A DNA stretch of 64,000 bases, from positions 1 through 64,000 of the forward strand of contig CAJJKY010000006.1 of the NCBI GenBank assembly GCA_905188195.1, in the 5' to 3' direction. A program made the position numbers and the translations under genes. Below are positions 19,730 to 29,257 of this stretch, piece by piece. Source of the DNA: Streptococcus parasanguinis (GTDB taxonomy: Bacteria > Bacillota > Bacilli > Lactobacillales > Streptococcaceae). The notes under the pieces are model-generated. The model searched no databases, was not told where the DNA came from, and saw only the letters and a program-made list of their open reading frames with translations. Numbering within the stretch: the stretch's first letter is position 1; each line of letters begins with the position of its first letter.

Positions 19730-19765
19730 TTCTAATACCTCGATTACTATAAATTCATTAGCCCT

Positions 19766-19794
19766 ATTTTACCACGAAATAGGGGATTTTTCAA
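19766..19794 (-). promoter_or_regulatory. Promoter of the DUF4044-obgE operon
   Basis: On the minus strand TTGAAA (19789-19794), 17 bases, TAAAAT (19766-19771), the latter preceded by TGG. Confidence 0.8.
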
Positions 19795-19803
19795 ATCGAG
19801 CCT

Positions 19804-19836
19804 ACACAAAAAGACCAGACAGATGTCTGATCTTTT
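19804..19836 (-). terminator. Terminator of the adhesin gene
   Basis: The minus strand reads AAGATCAGACA-TC-TGTCTGGTCTT followed by TTTG, 11 bases after the stop codon of the LPXTG protein. Confidence 0.85.
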
Positions 19837-19846
19837 ATGAATAGAT

Positions 19847-21190
19847 TTAGGAATCTTTTCTTACACGTAAAACGCCAACTGATAGAATTGCTAGGAAGAC
19901 ACCCATGACAAGAACCACCGGTGTCATCTTTTCACCTGTACTTGGAAGAACTTTTTTCTTACCAGGTTTTGGAGCTTCTTCTTTAACAGAAGATGAAGAT
20001 GATTTCAATGAAGAACTTGATGTGGATGTTGAGTTCGATGTAGAGCTAGAACTCGTTGAAGATGATGAACTTGATGAAGAACTAGAACTCGTTGAAGATG
20101 ATGAGCTTGATGAAGAACTAGAGCTTGATGAAGAACTAGAACTTGATGAGGAGGTTGAGCTAGATGTCGGTGGCGTTTGTTCTTTCTCACCCAATCCTTC
20201 GCCAGATCCTGTTTCCAATCGCACTTCACGGGTTAAACTACGCGGTGCTGGGAAATTAGTTGCTGTCCATGTTAGCGTGTTATGAACAAGATCACCTACT
20301 TTTGTACCAGGAGCTACTTTTGTAGAATATTCAATATACATTGGCCAATTGTAGTTATCACCAAATTCAATCGTAAAACCAGTGGTCTTGCCATCTGCAT
20401 TCTTATCGAAAACAGCTTTTTTAGTAAAGTTATCCAGAACTGGGAGACTCAAGATCTGAGCTTCGTTCTTGATCCCACCTTCTACAGGAGCATAGCGAAC
20501 CGCACGCAAGCTACCTTCAACCAGAGTTAAACCATCTCCAAATTGGTCTTTAATCACCATTCCACGGAGGATATCTTGACGAGCATTTAAGAGAATCCGC
20601 CACTTGATAATGGTTGGATCAGACTTATCTTGATAGCCGTATTTCATCTCGTATTCTCCAGCTTCCCCATCTGTTTTTTCATAATTCAATGAAAAGTTCG
20701 TATTCCCTAATTTAAATTGGATTGGAGATGTTTTTGTAACTACTTCGGAGTCTACTTTTACATCAAAATGAAGAGCAACTCGTTTATTGAGTGGATGAGA
20801 TGCGAAATAATCATTAAAGGTAACAGTCACTGTTTTCTTAGCTGTATCAACGACAGCTTTCCCCACCGTCTGACCATTTGATTGGCCTTCCTCAAGAACA
20901 TTGAATTCCAATGCTGTGTAGAGGGTTAATTCTTTTGGTAAGCTAAGTGTTAAAGTATCACCAGCTTGAATGGCTTGCGAATCAGGGAAGGTCAAAGAAA
21001 TGCTTGCTGACAATTTTTCATTCGTCAACACCTTGCTCCCATTCGTTAAAGTATTGCCATCTTTCGTTAAGCTTGCTGTCTGTGTATAAGACGAGACTTC
21101 TGCAGCATGAATTGTTTTAGTCAAACCAGCTGTGAATAGAATCGTTAGCACTAAGGCAAGTGCCCATACAATTTGACGAACCTGTTTCAT
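19847..21190 (-). CDS. LPXTG-anchored surface adhesin with Ser-rich stalk
   Basis: The 447-residue protein has a signal peptide (about 1-29, ending IHA-A), then two Ig-like beta domains (about 33-170 and 175-325) with the pattern of Cna/SdrG-type collagen- or fibrinogen-binding adhesins (GDTLTLSLPKEL, VVDTAKKTVTVTFNDY, IKWRILLNARQD). A Ser/Thr stalk follows (343-401, mostly Ser), a proline/lysine wall-spanning piece, the sortase signal LPSTG (415-419), a hydrophobic span and the RVRKDS tail. It starts 48 bases after glmM; a GCTCGC/GCGAGC hairpin (21204-21221) lies just before its AGGAGG, and no promoter is evident. It therefore seems to belong to the cdaA-cdaR-glmM transcript. The ligand is unknown. 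Confidence 0.88.
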   Translation of the reverse strand: MKQVRQIVWALALVLTILFTAGLTKTIHAAEVSSYTQTASLTKDGNTLTNGSKVLTNEKLSASISLTFPDSQAIQAGDTLTLSLPKELTLYTALEFNVLEEGQSNGQTVGKAVVDTAKKTVTVTFNDYFASHPLNKRVALHFDVKVDSEVVTKTSPIQFKLGNTNFSLNYEKTDGEAGEYEMKYGYQDKSDPTIIKWRILLNARQDILRGMVIKDQFGDGLTLVEGSLRAVRYAPVEGGIKNEAQILSLPVLDNFTKKAVFDKNADGKTTGFTIEFGDNYNWPMYIEYSTKVAPGTKVGDLVHNTLTWTATNFPAPRSLTREVRLETGSGEGLGEKEQTPPTSSSTSSSSSSSSSSSSSSSSSSSSTSSSSSSSSSSSTSSSSTSNSTSTSSSSLKSSSSSVKEEAPKPGKKKVLPSTGEKMTPVVLVMGVFLAILSVGVLRVRKDS

Positions 21191-21203
21191 ATATACCTCC
21201 TCT

Positions 21204-21221
21204 GCTCGCCTATTTGCGAGC
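21204..21221 (-). promoter_or_regulatory. Hairpin before the adhesin ribosome-binding site
   Basis: The minus strand has GCTCGC-AAATAG-GCGAGC, ending two bases before AGGAGG. No T run follows, so it is more likely an mRNA stability or translation element than a full terminator. Confidence 0.5.
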
Positions 21222-21237
21222 CATGTTTTTTACAAGG

Positions 21238-22587
21238 TTAAAGTCCGATTTCTGCTTGAACAACTGCAGCAATGGTATCCACATAGTAGTCTACTTCTTC
21301 ATGGGTAGGTGCTTCTGCCATCACACGAAGGAGGGGTTCAGTTCCACTTGGACGCACGAGGATGCGTCCATTTCCTGCCATTTCCGCTTCCATTTTTTCA
21401 ATGATTTCACGAATAGCAGGCACTTCCATCGCCTTGTCTTTCATGCTATTTTCAACCCGGATATTGACCAGTTTTTGTGGATAGATGGTTACTTCAGCAG
21501 CCAATTCAGATAATTTCTTGCCGGTTTCTTGCATGATTTTTGTCAATTGAACGCCTGTTAATTGACCATCACCAGTTGTGTTGTAATCCATGATGACGAC
21601 GTGACCAGATTGTTCACCACCAAGATTGTATCCTGATTTGCGCATTTCTTCGACCACATAACGGTCTCCAACAGCTGTGATTTCTTTTTGAATTCCCTTC
21701 GCATCTAATGCCTTGTGGAAGCCGAGATTGGACATGACGGTTGTGACGATGGTATTTTTTTCGAGCAAGCCCTTGCTTGAAAGATAAGAACCGATGATGT
21801 ACATGATCTTATCGCCGTCTACGATCTCTCCATTTTCATCAACAGCAATCAAGCGATCGCTGTCTCCGTCAAAGGCAAGACCAATCGCTGCACCTACTTC
21901 TTTGACTTTCTCTTGCAAATGCTCTGGGTGAGTAGAACCAACCCCATCATTGATGTTCAAACCATCTGGGTTTTCACCGATGACAGTCAATTGAGCTCCC
22001 AAATCTGCAAAGATTTGACGGGCACTAGTAGAGGCTGCACCATTTGCTGTATCTAAGACTACGTGCATGCCCTCGAGTTGAACGCCTGTCGATACAAGGA
22101 ATTCTTGATACTTACGCAAGCCTTCTGGATATTCCATGACAGTTCCTAAACCTTGGGCACTTGGACGTGGAAGCGTATCTTCAGCCGCATCAAGCAAGGC
22201 TTCAATTTCAAGCTCGCGATCGTCATCCAATTTGAAGCCATCACCACCAAAGAATTTGATGCCATTATCCAAGGCTGGATTGTGGCTAGCAGAAATCATA
22301 ACTCCGGCGCTGGCTTTTCCCGTACGAACCAGATAGGCAACACCTGGCGTTGCAATCACACCCAACTTATAAACGCGAATCCCAACTGATAAGAGACCAG
22401 CGATCAAAGCATGCTCCAGCATTTCACCAGAAATACGCGTATCACGTCCAACAAACACCAAAGGTGTTTCTTCTTCATGTTGGCTCAACACATAACCACC
22501 GAAACGACCCAACTTAAAGGCCAATTCTGGTGTTAATTCTACATTTGCTTCTCCACGGACACCGTCCGTTCCAAAATATTTACCCAT
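21238..22587 (-). CDS. glmM: Phosphoglucosamine mutase
   Basis: The 449-residue enzyme interconverts glucosamine 6-phosphate and glucosamine 1-phosphate, a step towards UDP-GlcNAc for peptidoglycan. It begins [12 protein letters not shown] and has the phosphoserine loop ISASHNP (Ser101), the metal loop [14 protein letters not shown] for sugar binding, and [11 protein letters not shown] for phosphate binding. It lies 21 bases after cdaR in the conserved cdaA-cdaR-glmM operon; in several Firmicutes GlmM binds and inhibits CdaA, linking wall precursor synthesis to c-di-AMP. Confidence 0.98.
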   Translation of the reverse strand: MGKYFGTDGVRGEANVELTPELAFKLGRFGGYVLSQHEEETPLVFVGRDTRISGEMLEHALIAGLLSVGIRVYKLGVIATPGVAYLVRTGKASAGVMISASHNPALDNGIKFFGGDGFKLDDDRELEIEALLDAAEDTLPRPSAQGLGTVMEYPEGLRKYQEFLVSTGVQLEGMHVVLDTANGAASTSARQIFADLGAQLTVIGENPDGLNINDGVGSTHPEHLQEKVKEVGAAIGLAFDGDSDRLIAVDENGEIVDGDKIMYIIGSYLSSKGLLEKNTIVTTVMSNLGFHKALDAKGIQKEITAVGDRYVVEEMRKSGYNLGGEQSGHVVIMDYNTTGDGQLTGVQLTKIMQETGKKLSELAAEVTIYPQKLVNIRVENSMKDKAMEVPAIREIIEKMEAEMAGNGRILVRPSGTEPLLRVMAEAPTHEEVDYYVDTIAAVVQAEIGL

Positions 22588-22608
22588 TTTTGATTACCTT
22601 TTTACTTT

Positions 22609-23358
22609 CTAATTACTTGAACTGGAAGAAGTCGACGACGAACTGCTAGAGCTTGACGTAGACGAGCTAGTCTTTGTGGTCACTTGAATCCGTGTTTCAC
22701 TCGGATTAACCAAGCCTGGTAGAATATTTCCTTGAGCATCCACTGCATTTAAGGAAATAGTTCCGCTATAATTTCCACTAATGATCTCACTGGATGGGAA
22801 GACTGCTTGGACATGATCAATACGACTTAAGGTTTCTTGATCACTCGTGACTTCTACTTTAGTGGTTTCCAGAGAAATATCCGTGACCGTAATTCCATCC
22901 ACAATTTGATTATCCGGGATCGTGGCTCTGACAGTAAACGATTTTTTGGCTTTCTTCCCGATTTTTACAGAAACTTTCTGAGGCTCTACGGTTGCTGTCA
23001 AACCAGCTGGAAGATCTTCTACAATCAACGGCACTTCAACGGTACCTTCCTTGACCTTACGTAGATCCGCTACCACACGAAACTTACGAGTGCCCGGTTG
23101 CATCTCACTTGCAAGGGCGACCCGGTTTGAACCCTTTAGAAAGACTGTTACCTCGGATGTCAATCCACTGACAAAATATTTCTTGTCATTATACTTGGCA
23201 TCAATTGGAATATTGGTCAAGGTATTGGTGTAGGTCTCTGAACTCACTTGTCTAGCGCTACTATTATTTTGAAAATTAAAGGAAGACGCATTGATAAATA
23301 AGACAAAGGACAATAAGACGGAGGCGAAAACATAAAGAAATTCTTTTTTCGATCTCAT
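22609..23358 (-). CDS. cdaR: YbbR-domain regulator of diadenylate cyclase (CdaR)
   Basis: The 249-residue membrane-anchored protein begins MRSKKEF followed by a single hydrophobic segment (LYVFASVLLSFVLFINAS), then extracytoplasmic YbbR repeats (e.g. VPLIVEDLPAGLTATVEPQKVSVKIGKKAKKSF). It is the known modulator of CdaA. ATG at 23358 follows GGGAGGG and overlaps the cdaA stop by 4 bases. The last 20 or so residues are nearly pure Ser with a few Thr, a low-complexity tail like that in the adhesin downstream and not a general part of the family. Confidence 0.93.
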   Translation of the reverse strand: MRSKKEFLYVFASVLLSFVLFINASSFNFQNNSSARQVSSETYTNTLTNIPIDAKYNDKKYFVSGLTSEVTVFLKGSNRVALASEMQPGTRKFRVVADLRKVKEGTVEVPLIVEDLPAGLTATVEPQKVSVKIGKKAKKSFTVRATIPDNQIVDGITVTDISLETTKVEVTSDQETLSRIDHVQAVFPSSEIISGNYSGTISLNAVDAQGNILPGLVNPSETRIQVTTKTSSSTSSSSSSSSTSSSSSN

Positions 23359-24203
23359 TTTGTTACCCTCCCAAATAGACGCTCTTTCCAACTACTCGTT
23401 TTATTCTCTTCAGGAACCAAGAAGGATCTCAATTCTGCCTCTAACTCTTCTAAAGTTAAATCGTGTCGGAAAGTTCCATTATAGGTCACAGAGATCCCGC
23501 CCGTTTCTTCGGATACCACGAAGGTAAAGGCATCAGAAACTTCAGATAAACCAATGGCTGCGCGGTGACGCGTTCCAAACTCTTTTGAAATTCCGGTATT
23601 TTCCGTCAAGGGCAGGTAGGCACAAGAAACGGCAATTTTATCATTGCGGACAATGACCGCTCCATCGTGCAAAGGAGTATTAGGAATGAAGATATTAATC
23701 AGCAATTCTCCTGAAATTTCCGCATCTAGTGGAATCCCTGTGGAAATGTATTCCTGAAGGGTTCTGGCCCCTTGAATAGCTACCAAGGCACCAATCTTAC
23801 GTGGGCTCATATAAGCCACTGCCTTGACATAGGCCTGTACCATTTTCTCTTCCTGACTGACTTCACTCGTCGTAAAAAATTCTGTCGCCCGACCTAAACG
23901 CTCTAAGCCAATCCGAATTTCAGGGGAGAAAATCACAACCAGCGCGATAACCCCATAGGTAATCACTTGATTGATCAGCCAAGAAATAGTCGTTAAACCC
24001 AAAAAATTGGCTAAAAATTGAGCCAAGAAAAAGATAATAACTCCACGCACCAAAATCATGATCTTGGTCCCGACGATGGCCTTGATCAAAAAATACAGCA
24101 ACCAAGCCACCAGGGCAATATCGATGATATTGATAATAACACTCCACCAATTTGGGAACAAACTGGTCCAAAATTGTGGATTTGAAAACTGTTGAATATT
24201 CAT
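23355..24203 (-). CDS. cdaA: Diadenylate cyclase CdaA
   Basis: The 282-residue enzyme makes c-di-AMP from two ATP; the messenger controls potassium and osmolyte uptake and wall homeostasis. Three N-terminal membrane segments lie at about 20-40, 45-70 and 76-95. The DisA_N (DAC) domain has the catalytic motifs DGA (180-182, LHDGAVIV) and RHR (212-214, GTRHRAA). It heads the cdaA-cdaR-glmM operon, with a TATAAT upstream (24242-24247 region, minus strand) in the divergent spacer shared with murT. Confidence 0.97.
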   Translation of the reverse strand: MNIQQFSNPQFWTSLFPNWWSVIINIIDIALVAWLLYFLIKAIVGTKIMILVRGVIIFFLAQFLANFLGLTTISWLINQVITYGVIALVVIFSPEIRIGLERLGRATEFFTTSEVSQEEKMVQAYVKAVAYMSPRKIGALVAIQGARTLQEYISTGIPLDAEISGELLINIFIPNTPLHDGAVIVRNDKIAVSCAYLPLTENTGISKEFGTRHRAAIGLSEVSDAFTFVVSEETGGISVTYNGTFRHDLTLEELEAELRSFLVPEENKTSSWKERLFGRVTK

Positions 24204-24293
24204 ATTCTCATACCTACCACTTCTCTAAAAGACATCATCTTATTATAACACGTTTCAACAGATTTTTCTGTAACCTTCCGATGCTTTTTATGA

Positions 24294-24299
24294 TAAAAT
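24294..24299 (+). promoter_or_regulatory. Extended -10 placed directly before murT
   Basis: TATGATAAAAT contains an extended -10 (TGATAAAAT). Only seven bases separate it from the ATG at 24307, so the predicted transcription start falls on or next to the start codon. Confidence 0.6.
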
Positions 24300-24306
24300 A
24301 TGATTT

Positions 24307-25650
24307 ATGAAGATAAATACAACCTTGGGCCTTCTGGCAGGAAAACTTTCCGGCTCTATTCTAGAAAAGATGGGGCGGGGATCAACCCTACCAGGTAAAG
24401 TAGCCCTCAAATTTGATAAAGATATTCTCAGTCAACTGGCAAAAAACTATGAGATTGTTGTGATTACAGGGACAAATGGAAAAACCCTGACCACTGCGCT
24501 AACAGTAGGTATTCTCCAAGAAGCTTTTGGACCTATTTTGACCAATCCAAGTGGGGCCAATATGATCTCTGGGATTACAACGACCTTCTTACGGGCTAAG
24601 CATTCGAAATCAAATCGACCGATTGCGGTACTTGAAATTGACGAGGCGAGCCTCTCTCGGATTTGTGATTATATTAAGCCCAGCCTTTTTGTGATCACTA
24701 ATATTTTCCGGGACCAGATGGACCGCTATGGAGAGATCTATACGACCTACCAAATGATTTTGGATGCCATTCACAAGGTCCCAACTGCAACAGTCTTGTT
24801 AAATGGTGATAGTCCGCTCTTTAATAGTCAGACCTTATCCAATCCGATCCAATATTATGGATTTGATACTGACAAATCAGAGCCACAACTAGCTCATTAC
24901 AATACGGAAGGAATCCTCTGTCCGCATTGCCACAACATCCTCAAGTACAAGCTCAATACCTATGCAAATCTTGGGGATTATATCTGTGAGCACTGTGGTT
25001 TCCACAGGCCTCCTCTGACTTATGCCGTATCAGACCTCCTCTCATTAACCCAGCGCTCTTCCCAATTCCGGATTCAAGGCCAAGACTACCACATCAATAT
25101 CGGCGGTCTTTACAACATCTACAATGCCTTAGCTGCTGTTTCCGTTGCTGGATTCTTTGGAGTTCAACCTGAAGTGATTAAGCAAGGATTTGATCGCAGT
25201 CGCGCTGTCTTTGGTCGTCAGGAAACCTTTAAGATTGGGGATAAGGAATGTACCTTGGTTTTGATTAAGAATCCAGTTGGTGCGACCCAAGCTATTGAAA
25301 TGATCAAACTAGCTCCTTATTCCTTTAGCTTATCAGTCCTCCTCAATGCGAATTATGCGGATGGGATCGACACCAGCTGGATTTGGGATGCGGACTTTGA
25401 GCAAATCACCCAGATGGATATTCCAGAAATCAATGCTGGTGGGGTGCGCCACTCTGAGATTGCTCGGCGACTTCGGGTCACTGGCTATCCGGCTGAAAAG
25501 ATCACAGAAATGGCTGAATTAAAAGAGGTCTTCCAACGCATCCAGCAACAGGAAACCCCTCACGCCTATATCTTAGCCACTTATACGGCCATGCTTGAAT
25601 TCCGTGAACTCTTGGCCCAAGAACACCTGATTGAAAAGGAGATGCACTAA
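24307..25650 (+). CDS. murT: Lipid II isoglutaminyl synthase, MurT subunit
   Basis: The 447-residue subunit works with GatD to amidate the alpha-carboxyl of D-Glu in lipid II. It is Mur-ligase-like: an ATP loop GTNGKT at 55-60, the central domain ending [11 protein letters not shown], and a zinc ribbon inserted with Cys205, Cys208, Cys227 and Cys230 (CPHC, CEHC). The C-terminal DUF1727 domain interacts with GatD. The ATG has no SD sequence. The stop overlaps the gatD start (ATG at 25650), as expected for the murT-gatD operon. Confidence 0.96.
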   Translation: MKINTTLGLLAGKLSGSILEKMGRGSTLPGKVALKFDKDILSQLAKNYEIVVITGTNGKTLTTALTVGILQEAFGPILTNPSGANMISGITTTFLRAKHSKSNRPIAVLEIDEASLSRICDYIKPSLFVITNIFRDQMDRYGEIYTTYQMILDAIHKVPTATVLLNGDSPLFNSQTLSNPIQYYGFDTDKSEPQLAHYNTEGILCPHCHNILKYKLNTYANLGDYICEHCGFHRPPLTYAVSDLLSLTQRSSQFRIQGQDYHINIGGLYNIYNALAAVSVAGFFGVQPEVIKQGFDRSRAVFGRQETFKIGDKECTLVLIKNPVGATQAIEMIKLAPYSFSLSVLLNANYADGIDTSWIWDADFEQITQMDIPEINAGGVRHSEIARRLRVTGYPAEKITEMAELKEVFQRIQQQETPHAYILATYTAMLEFRELLAQEHLIEKEMH

Positions 25651-26438
25651 TGACTTATACTTCTCTAGAATCTTCTGATCAGGCACAGTATCCATACAGC
25701 CTGCGCATTGCCCATCTCTACGGCAACTTAATGAATACCTACGGAGACAATGGAAATATCCTCATGCTCAAGTACGTTGCTGAAAAACTTGGAGCCCATG
25801 TCACAGTGGATATCGTCTCTCTCAAAGACCGGTTCGACCCTGATGCCTATGATATCGCCTTTTTCGGTGGCGGCCAAGACTACGAACAGACCATTGTATC
25901 AGAAGATCTACCAGATAAAAAAGAAGATCTTGAACGCTTCATTCATGACGATGGTGTGGTCCTTGCTATCTGTGGTGGCTTTCAGCTTCTGGGTCAGTAC
26001 TACATTGAAGCTTCTGGCAAACGCATTGAAGGACTCGGTATTATGGGCCACTATACGCTCAACCAAGTCAACAACCGCTATATCGGTGATATCAAAATCC
26101 ATAACGCAGAATTTAACGAAACCTATTATGGTTTTGAGAACCACCAAGGTCGGACCTTCCTGGCTGAGGATGAAAAACCGCTAGGTAAGGTCGTCTACGG
26201 AAATGGGAACAACAAAGAAGATGGTTGCGAAGGGGTTCATTACAAAAACGTCTTTGGGAGCTACTTCCACGGTCCTATTTTGTCCCGAAATGCCAATTTG
26301 GCCTATCGCCTAGTGAGCACTGCCTTGAAAAATAAATATGACAAGGACCTTTCCCTACCGGCTTATGAGGAGATTCTAAGCCTAGAGCAGCCGGAAGAAT
26401 ATGCTGATGCGAAAAGCAAGGCACCGACTGAACAATAA
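25650..26438 (+). CDS. gatD: Lipid II isoglutaminyl synthase, GatD glutaminase subunit
   Basis: The 262-residue protein is a class I glutamine amidotransferase-like (CobB/CobQ type) subunit that supplies ammonia to Mur[11 protein letters not shown] forms the oxyanion region; the nucleophile is in [11 protein letters not shown] (Cys108 by this start). The catalytic His lies in [14 protein letters not shown]. The region [10 protein letters not shown] is typical. Amidated lipid II is the preferred substrate of transpeptidases and affects beta-lactam resistance in streptococci. It is followed by a small LapA-like gene in the same operon. Confidence 0.96.
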   Translation: MTYTSLESSDQAQYPYSLRIAHLYGNLMNTYGDNGNILMLKYVAEKLGAHVTVDIVSLKDRFDPDAYDIAFFGGGQDYEQTIVSEDLPDKKEDLERFIHDDGVVLAICGGFQLLGQYYIEASGKRIEGLGIMGHYTLNQVNNRYIGDIKIHNAEFNETYYGFENHQGRTFLAEDEKPLGKVVYGNGNNKEDGCEGVHYKNVFGSYFHGPILSRNANLAYRLVSTALKNKYDKDLSLPAYEEILSLEQPEEYADAKSKAPTEQ

Positions 26439-26448
26439 GGAGATAATG

Positions 26449-26733
26449 ATGAACAAAAATAATCTACACTACATTGCTTTATTACTTTTAATTTTATTGA
26501 TTGCTGGTATTTCCCTTGCAAACATGCAATCAGTCACTGTGAATTTCCTCTTGGTCCAATTTAAATTGCCCTTGATCATTCTGATCTTGCTCTGTGTCCT
26601 CTTGGGTGCATTTGTCATGACCTTGGTTAATTTTTCAAAGGGCTTCTCACTAAAAAAAGAACTCAAGAGCACTCAAAAGCAACTAGAGGAAGAAAAGAAA
26701 GAAGTTAAAATAGAAGAAAAAAATAACAACTAA
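26449..26733 (+). CDS. LapA-domain (DUF1049) small membrane protein
   Basis: The 94-residue protein has two hydrophobic segments (about 6-24 and 40-63) separated by SVTVNFLLVQFKLPL, the typical LapA/DUF1049 pattern, and a charged coiled-coil-like C-terminal part (KELKSTQKQLEEEKKEVKIEEK). In E. coli LapA-type proteins help LPS assembly; in Gram-positives the role is unknown. ATG at 26449 has AAGGAG six bases upstream; ATG at 26446 is too close to it. It starts 10 bases after gatD and ends at a strong terminator. Confidence 0.85.
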   Translation: MNKNNLHYIALLLLILLIAGISLANMQSVTVNFLLVQFKLPLIILILLCVLLGAFVMTLVNFSKGFSLKKELKSTQKQLEEEKKEVKIEEKNNN

Positions 26734-26757
26734 AAAAGCACCGATCGGTGCTTTTTT
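26732..26757. terminator. Bidirectional terminator after the LapA-like gene
   Basis: AAAAAAGCACCG-ATCGGTGCTTTTTT is a near-perfect palindrome with T runs on both strands; it lies between convergent genes. Confidence 0.9.
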
Positions 26758-26766
26758 CATGCTTTT

Positions 26767-27945
26767 CTAATGACTTTTTGCATGCAATTTTTTTGCGACT
26801 ACTTGGGCTAGGAAGGAAAAGAGAATGACGCCAGCGCCAATCAGGAGAAAGGATTCTACTCGGACGCTTGGCAACCAAGTCATCAAACCTTTGGCGATGG
26901 GCATAAAGAGAATGGCCAGGGTAAAAATGGTGCTTAAGACCCTGCCTAGATAGTCTCCTTCCACCTTGGTTTGCACTTGGGTAAAAAAGTGGATATTAAA
27001 AATCGTCATAAAGAGTTCACAGACTAAATTTCCAGAAAAGGAAAGGAGAGGAGGAAGAGGTAAGCCCATCATGAATACTCCTACTCCTGTTAAAATCAAT
27101 AAGAATAGAAGCATCTCCATGCTTGATTTAAATTTATTGGCGATCAAGGCTCCGATAATGGACCCGATAGCTCCCAAGGTTAAGATGGTCGCATAAGCCC
27201 CCTTGACTCCGTAAAGTCGATTGGAAAAGGGAAGTAAAAACTCAAAAGCTGCAAAAAAGAAATTGACACTGGAAGCAACCAACAAGAGAAAGAAAATGTC
27301 TTTCTGCTGCCAGATGTAGTGCAATCCATCCTTTATATCAGAAAAAATATCCTTTGCCGTAAACCCTTTCTTTTCTTGAACCTTGGCTTCTTCTTTCGGA
27401 AGGAATGCCACCAAAACAAAAGCGATGAAAAAAGTCAGCGCATCTAGTAAGAGGGTCGCATGGAGACTGGCAAATTGTAAAACAAGAAAAGAGAAGACAG
27501 GTGAACTAACACCGATAACTTGTAAGACTAACTCTAAGTGGGCATTATAGGTTACAATCTCGTCTTTCTCTACAACTTCTGTAATAATGGCTTTATTGGC
27601 AGTTCTAGAAAAAGCGAAGGCAATGGCCTGGACAATATTGGCAAAAATCAAGGCCGCAATCATCCAGCGATCGTTTCGAATAAAAGAAATGCCCAAACAA
27701 AGAAGGCCACAAACCAAGTCGGTCGTCATCAAAATCTTGCGACGGGAAAAACGATCTGAGATCACGCCTCCAAATGGATTAACTAGAATGGAGGTGACGA
27801 GTTCAGAAATCTGATAAATCCCTAATACCGTCTTTCCCACCGTCCCCATCGAGGCCAGCCAGACACTATTCCCATAATCATAGAGCATATTCCCCATTCT
27901 ATTGATCGCACCACGAGCAATTAATTGGACTGCATGTCGCTTCAT
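26767..27945 (-). CDS. MFS transporter (copy 1 of a tandem pair)
   Basis: The 392-residue protein has about 12 hydrophobic segments and the MFS loop motif GGVISDRFSRRKILM near residue 60, typical of drug:H+ antiporter-1 type exporters. A second conserved loop, FLPKEEAKVQEKKGF, lies mid-protein before TM7. It is very similar over its full length to the next upstream gene and has the same length, so the pair is a tandem duplication. The substrate is unknown. ATG at 27945 follows AAGGAGG. The two copies have diverged mainly in the last third and at scattered positions. Confidence 0.9.
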   Translation of the reverse strand: MKRHAVQLIARGAINRMGNMLYDYGNSVWLASMGTVGKTVLGIYQISELVTSILVNPFGGVISDRFSRRKILMTTDLVCGLLCLGISFIRNDRWMIAALIFANIVQAIAFAFSRTANKAIITEVVEKDEIVTYNAHLELVLQVIGVSSPVFSFLVLQFASLHATLLLDALTFFIAFVLVAFLPKEEAKVQEKKGFTAKDIFSDIKDGLHYIWQQKDIFFLLLVASSVNFFFAAFEFLLPFSNRLYGVKGAYATILTLGAIGSIIGALIANKFKSSMEMLLFLLILTGVGVFMMGLPLPPLLSFSGNLVCELFMTIFNIHFFTQVQTKVEGDYLGRVLSTIFTLAILFMPIAKGLMTWLPSVRVESFLLIGAGVILFSFLAQVVAKKLHAKSH

Positions 27946-28053
27946 ACAAAAACCTCCTTCATTTTCTGAAACTATTGTATCAGTTCATGAAAGAGGTTTT
28001 CATTTTGTCCCTTATTTGGGAAAAAAATAGATTGCAATTTTATAAAAGGATAC

Positions 28054-29232
28054 CTACTGTTCTTTTGATTGAAGCTGCTTAGCTACTAGCTGAGCTAAGA
28101 GTGAAAAGAGAATAACTCCAGCTCCAATCAGGAGAAAGGATTCTACTCGGACACTTGGTAACCAAGTCATCAACCCTTTGGCAATGGGCATAAAGAGAAC
28201 AGCCAAAGTATAAATCGTGCTCAAGACTCTCCCCAGATAATCATCTTCCACCTTGGTTTGCACTTGACTAAAAACGTGGATATCGAAAATGGTCACAAAA
28301 AATTCACAGACCAAATTTCCCGAAATGGAAAGATAAGGCGGAAGAGGCAAGCCCATCATGAACACTCCAACCCCTGCCATGATCAGTAAAAACAGGAGAG
28401 TTTTCATACTTGATGCAATTTTATTGGCAACAAGTGCTCCTAGAATAGATCCAATTGCACCCAGTGTTAAAATAGTTGCATAAGCCCCCTTGACTCCGTA
28501 AAGTTGATTGGAAAAGGGAAGTAAAAACTCAAAAGCCGCAAAAAAGAAATTAACGCCGGAAGCCACCAACAAGAGAAAGAAAATGTCTTTCTGATGCCAG
28601 ATATAGTCTAACCCCTCCTTGATATCAGAAAAAATATCTTTCCCCGTAAACCCTTTCTTTTCTTGAACCTTGGCTTCTTCTTTCGGAAGGAATGCCACTA
28701 GGACAAAGGCAATGAAAAAGGTCAGCGCATCTAGTAAGAGGGTCGCATGGAGACTGGCAAATTGTAGAACTAGGAAAGAAAACACGGGATAACTGACACT
28801 AACAACTTGTAAGACCAACTCCAAGTGCGCATTATAGGTTACAATCTCTTCTTTCTCTACCACCTCTGTGATAATGGCTTTATTGGCAGGTCGAGAAAAA
28901 CCAAAGGCAATGGCCTGAACAATATTGGCAACAATCAGAGCCGCAATCATCCAACGATCATTTCTGATAAAAGAAATCGCCAAACACAGGAGACCACACA
29001 CCAAGTCGGTCGTCATCAAAATCTTGCGACGAGAAAAACGGTCTGAAATCACCCCTCCAAAAGGATTCACGAGGATCCCTGTCACTAACTCAGAAATCTG
29101 ATAGATTCCTAATACCGTCTTTCCTATAGTCCCCATTGAGGCCAGCCAGACACTATTCCCATAATCATAGAGCATATTTCCAATTTTGGTAATCGCTCCA
29201 CGACTAATTAATTGGACCGCATGTCGGTTCAT
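28054..29232 (-). CDS. MFS transporter (copy 2 of a tandem pair)
   Basis: Like its neighbour this is a 392-residue, 12-segment MFS protein with GGVISDRFSRRKILM and LPKEEAKVQEKKGF. It begins MNRHAVQLISRGAITKIGNM against MKRHAVQLIARGAINRMGNM in copy 1. The start at 29232 follows AAAGGAG, 25 bases after the Rgg regulator gene, which suggests the regulator controls or is read with it. Export of a peptide, drug or metabolite is plausible but nothing in the sequence fixes the substrate. Confidence 0.9.
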   Translation of the reverse strand: MNRHAVQLISRGAITKIGNMLYDYGNSVWLASMGTIGKTVLGIYQISELVTGILVNPFGGVISDRFSRRKILMTTDLVCGLLCLAISFIRNDRWMIAALIVANIVQAIAFGFSRPANKAIITEVVEKEEIVTYNAHLELVLQVVSVSYPVFSFLVLQFASLHATLLLDALTFFIAFVLVAFLPKEEAKVQEKKGFTGKDIFSDIKEGLDYIWHQKDIFFLLLVASGVNFFFAAFEFLLPFSNQLYGVKGAYATILTLGAIGSILGALVANKIASSMKTLLFLLIMAGVGVFMMGLPLPPYLSISGNLVCEFFVTIFDIHVFSQVQTKVEDDYLGRVLSTIYTLAVLFMPIAKGLMTWLPSVRVESFLLIGAGVILFSLLAQLVAKQLQSKEQ

Positions 29233-29257
29233 AAAATCTCCTTTATCTCTCTCCTAT

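Noticed and set aside
19905..20285. Long plus-strand open frame opposite the adhesin's Ser-rich region
   Set aside because: It is the antisense of Ser codons, which gives a spurious Glu/Asp/Leu repeat. There is no ribosome-binding site, and the minus-strand LPXTG gene explains the sequence.
26767..29232. Possible composite transposon formed by the two MFS copies
   Set aside because: No inverted repeats, transposase or target-site duplications were seen. A simple tandem gene duplication is enough.
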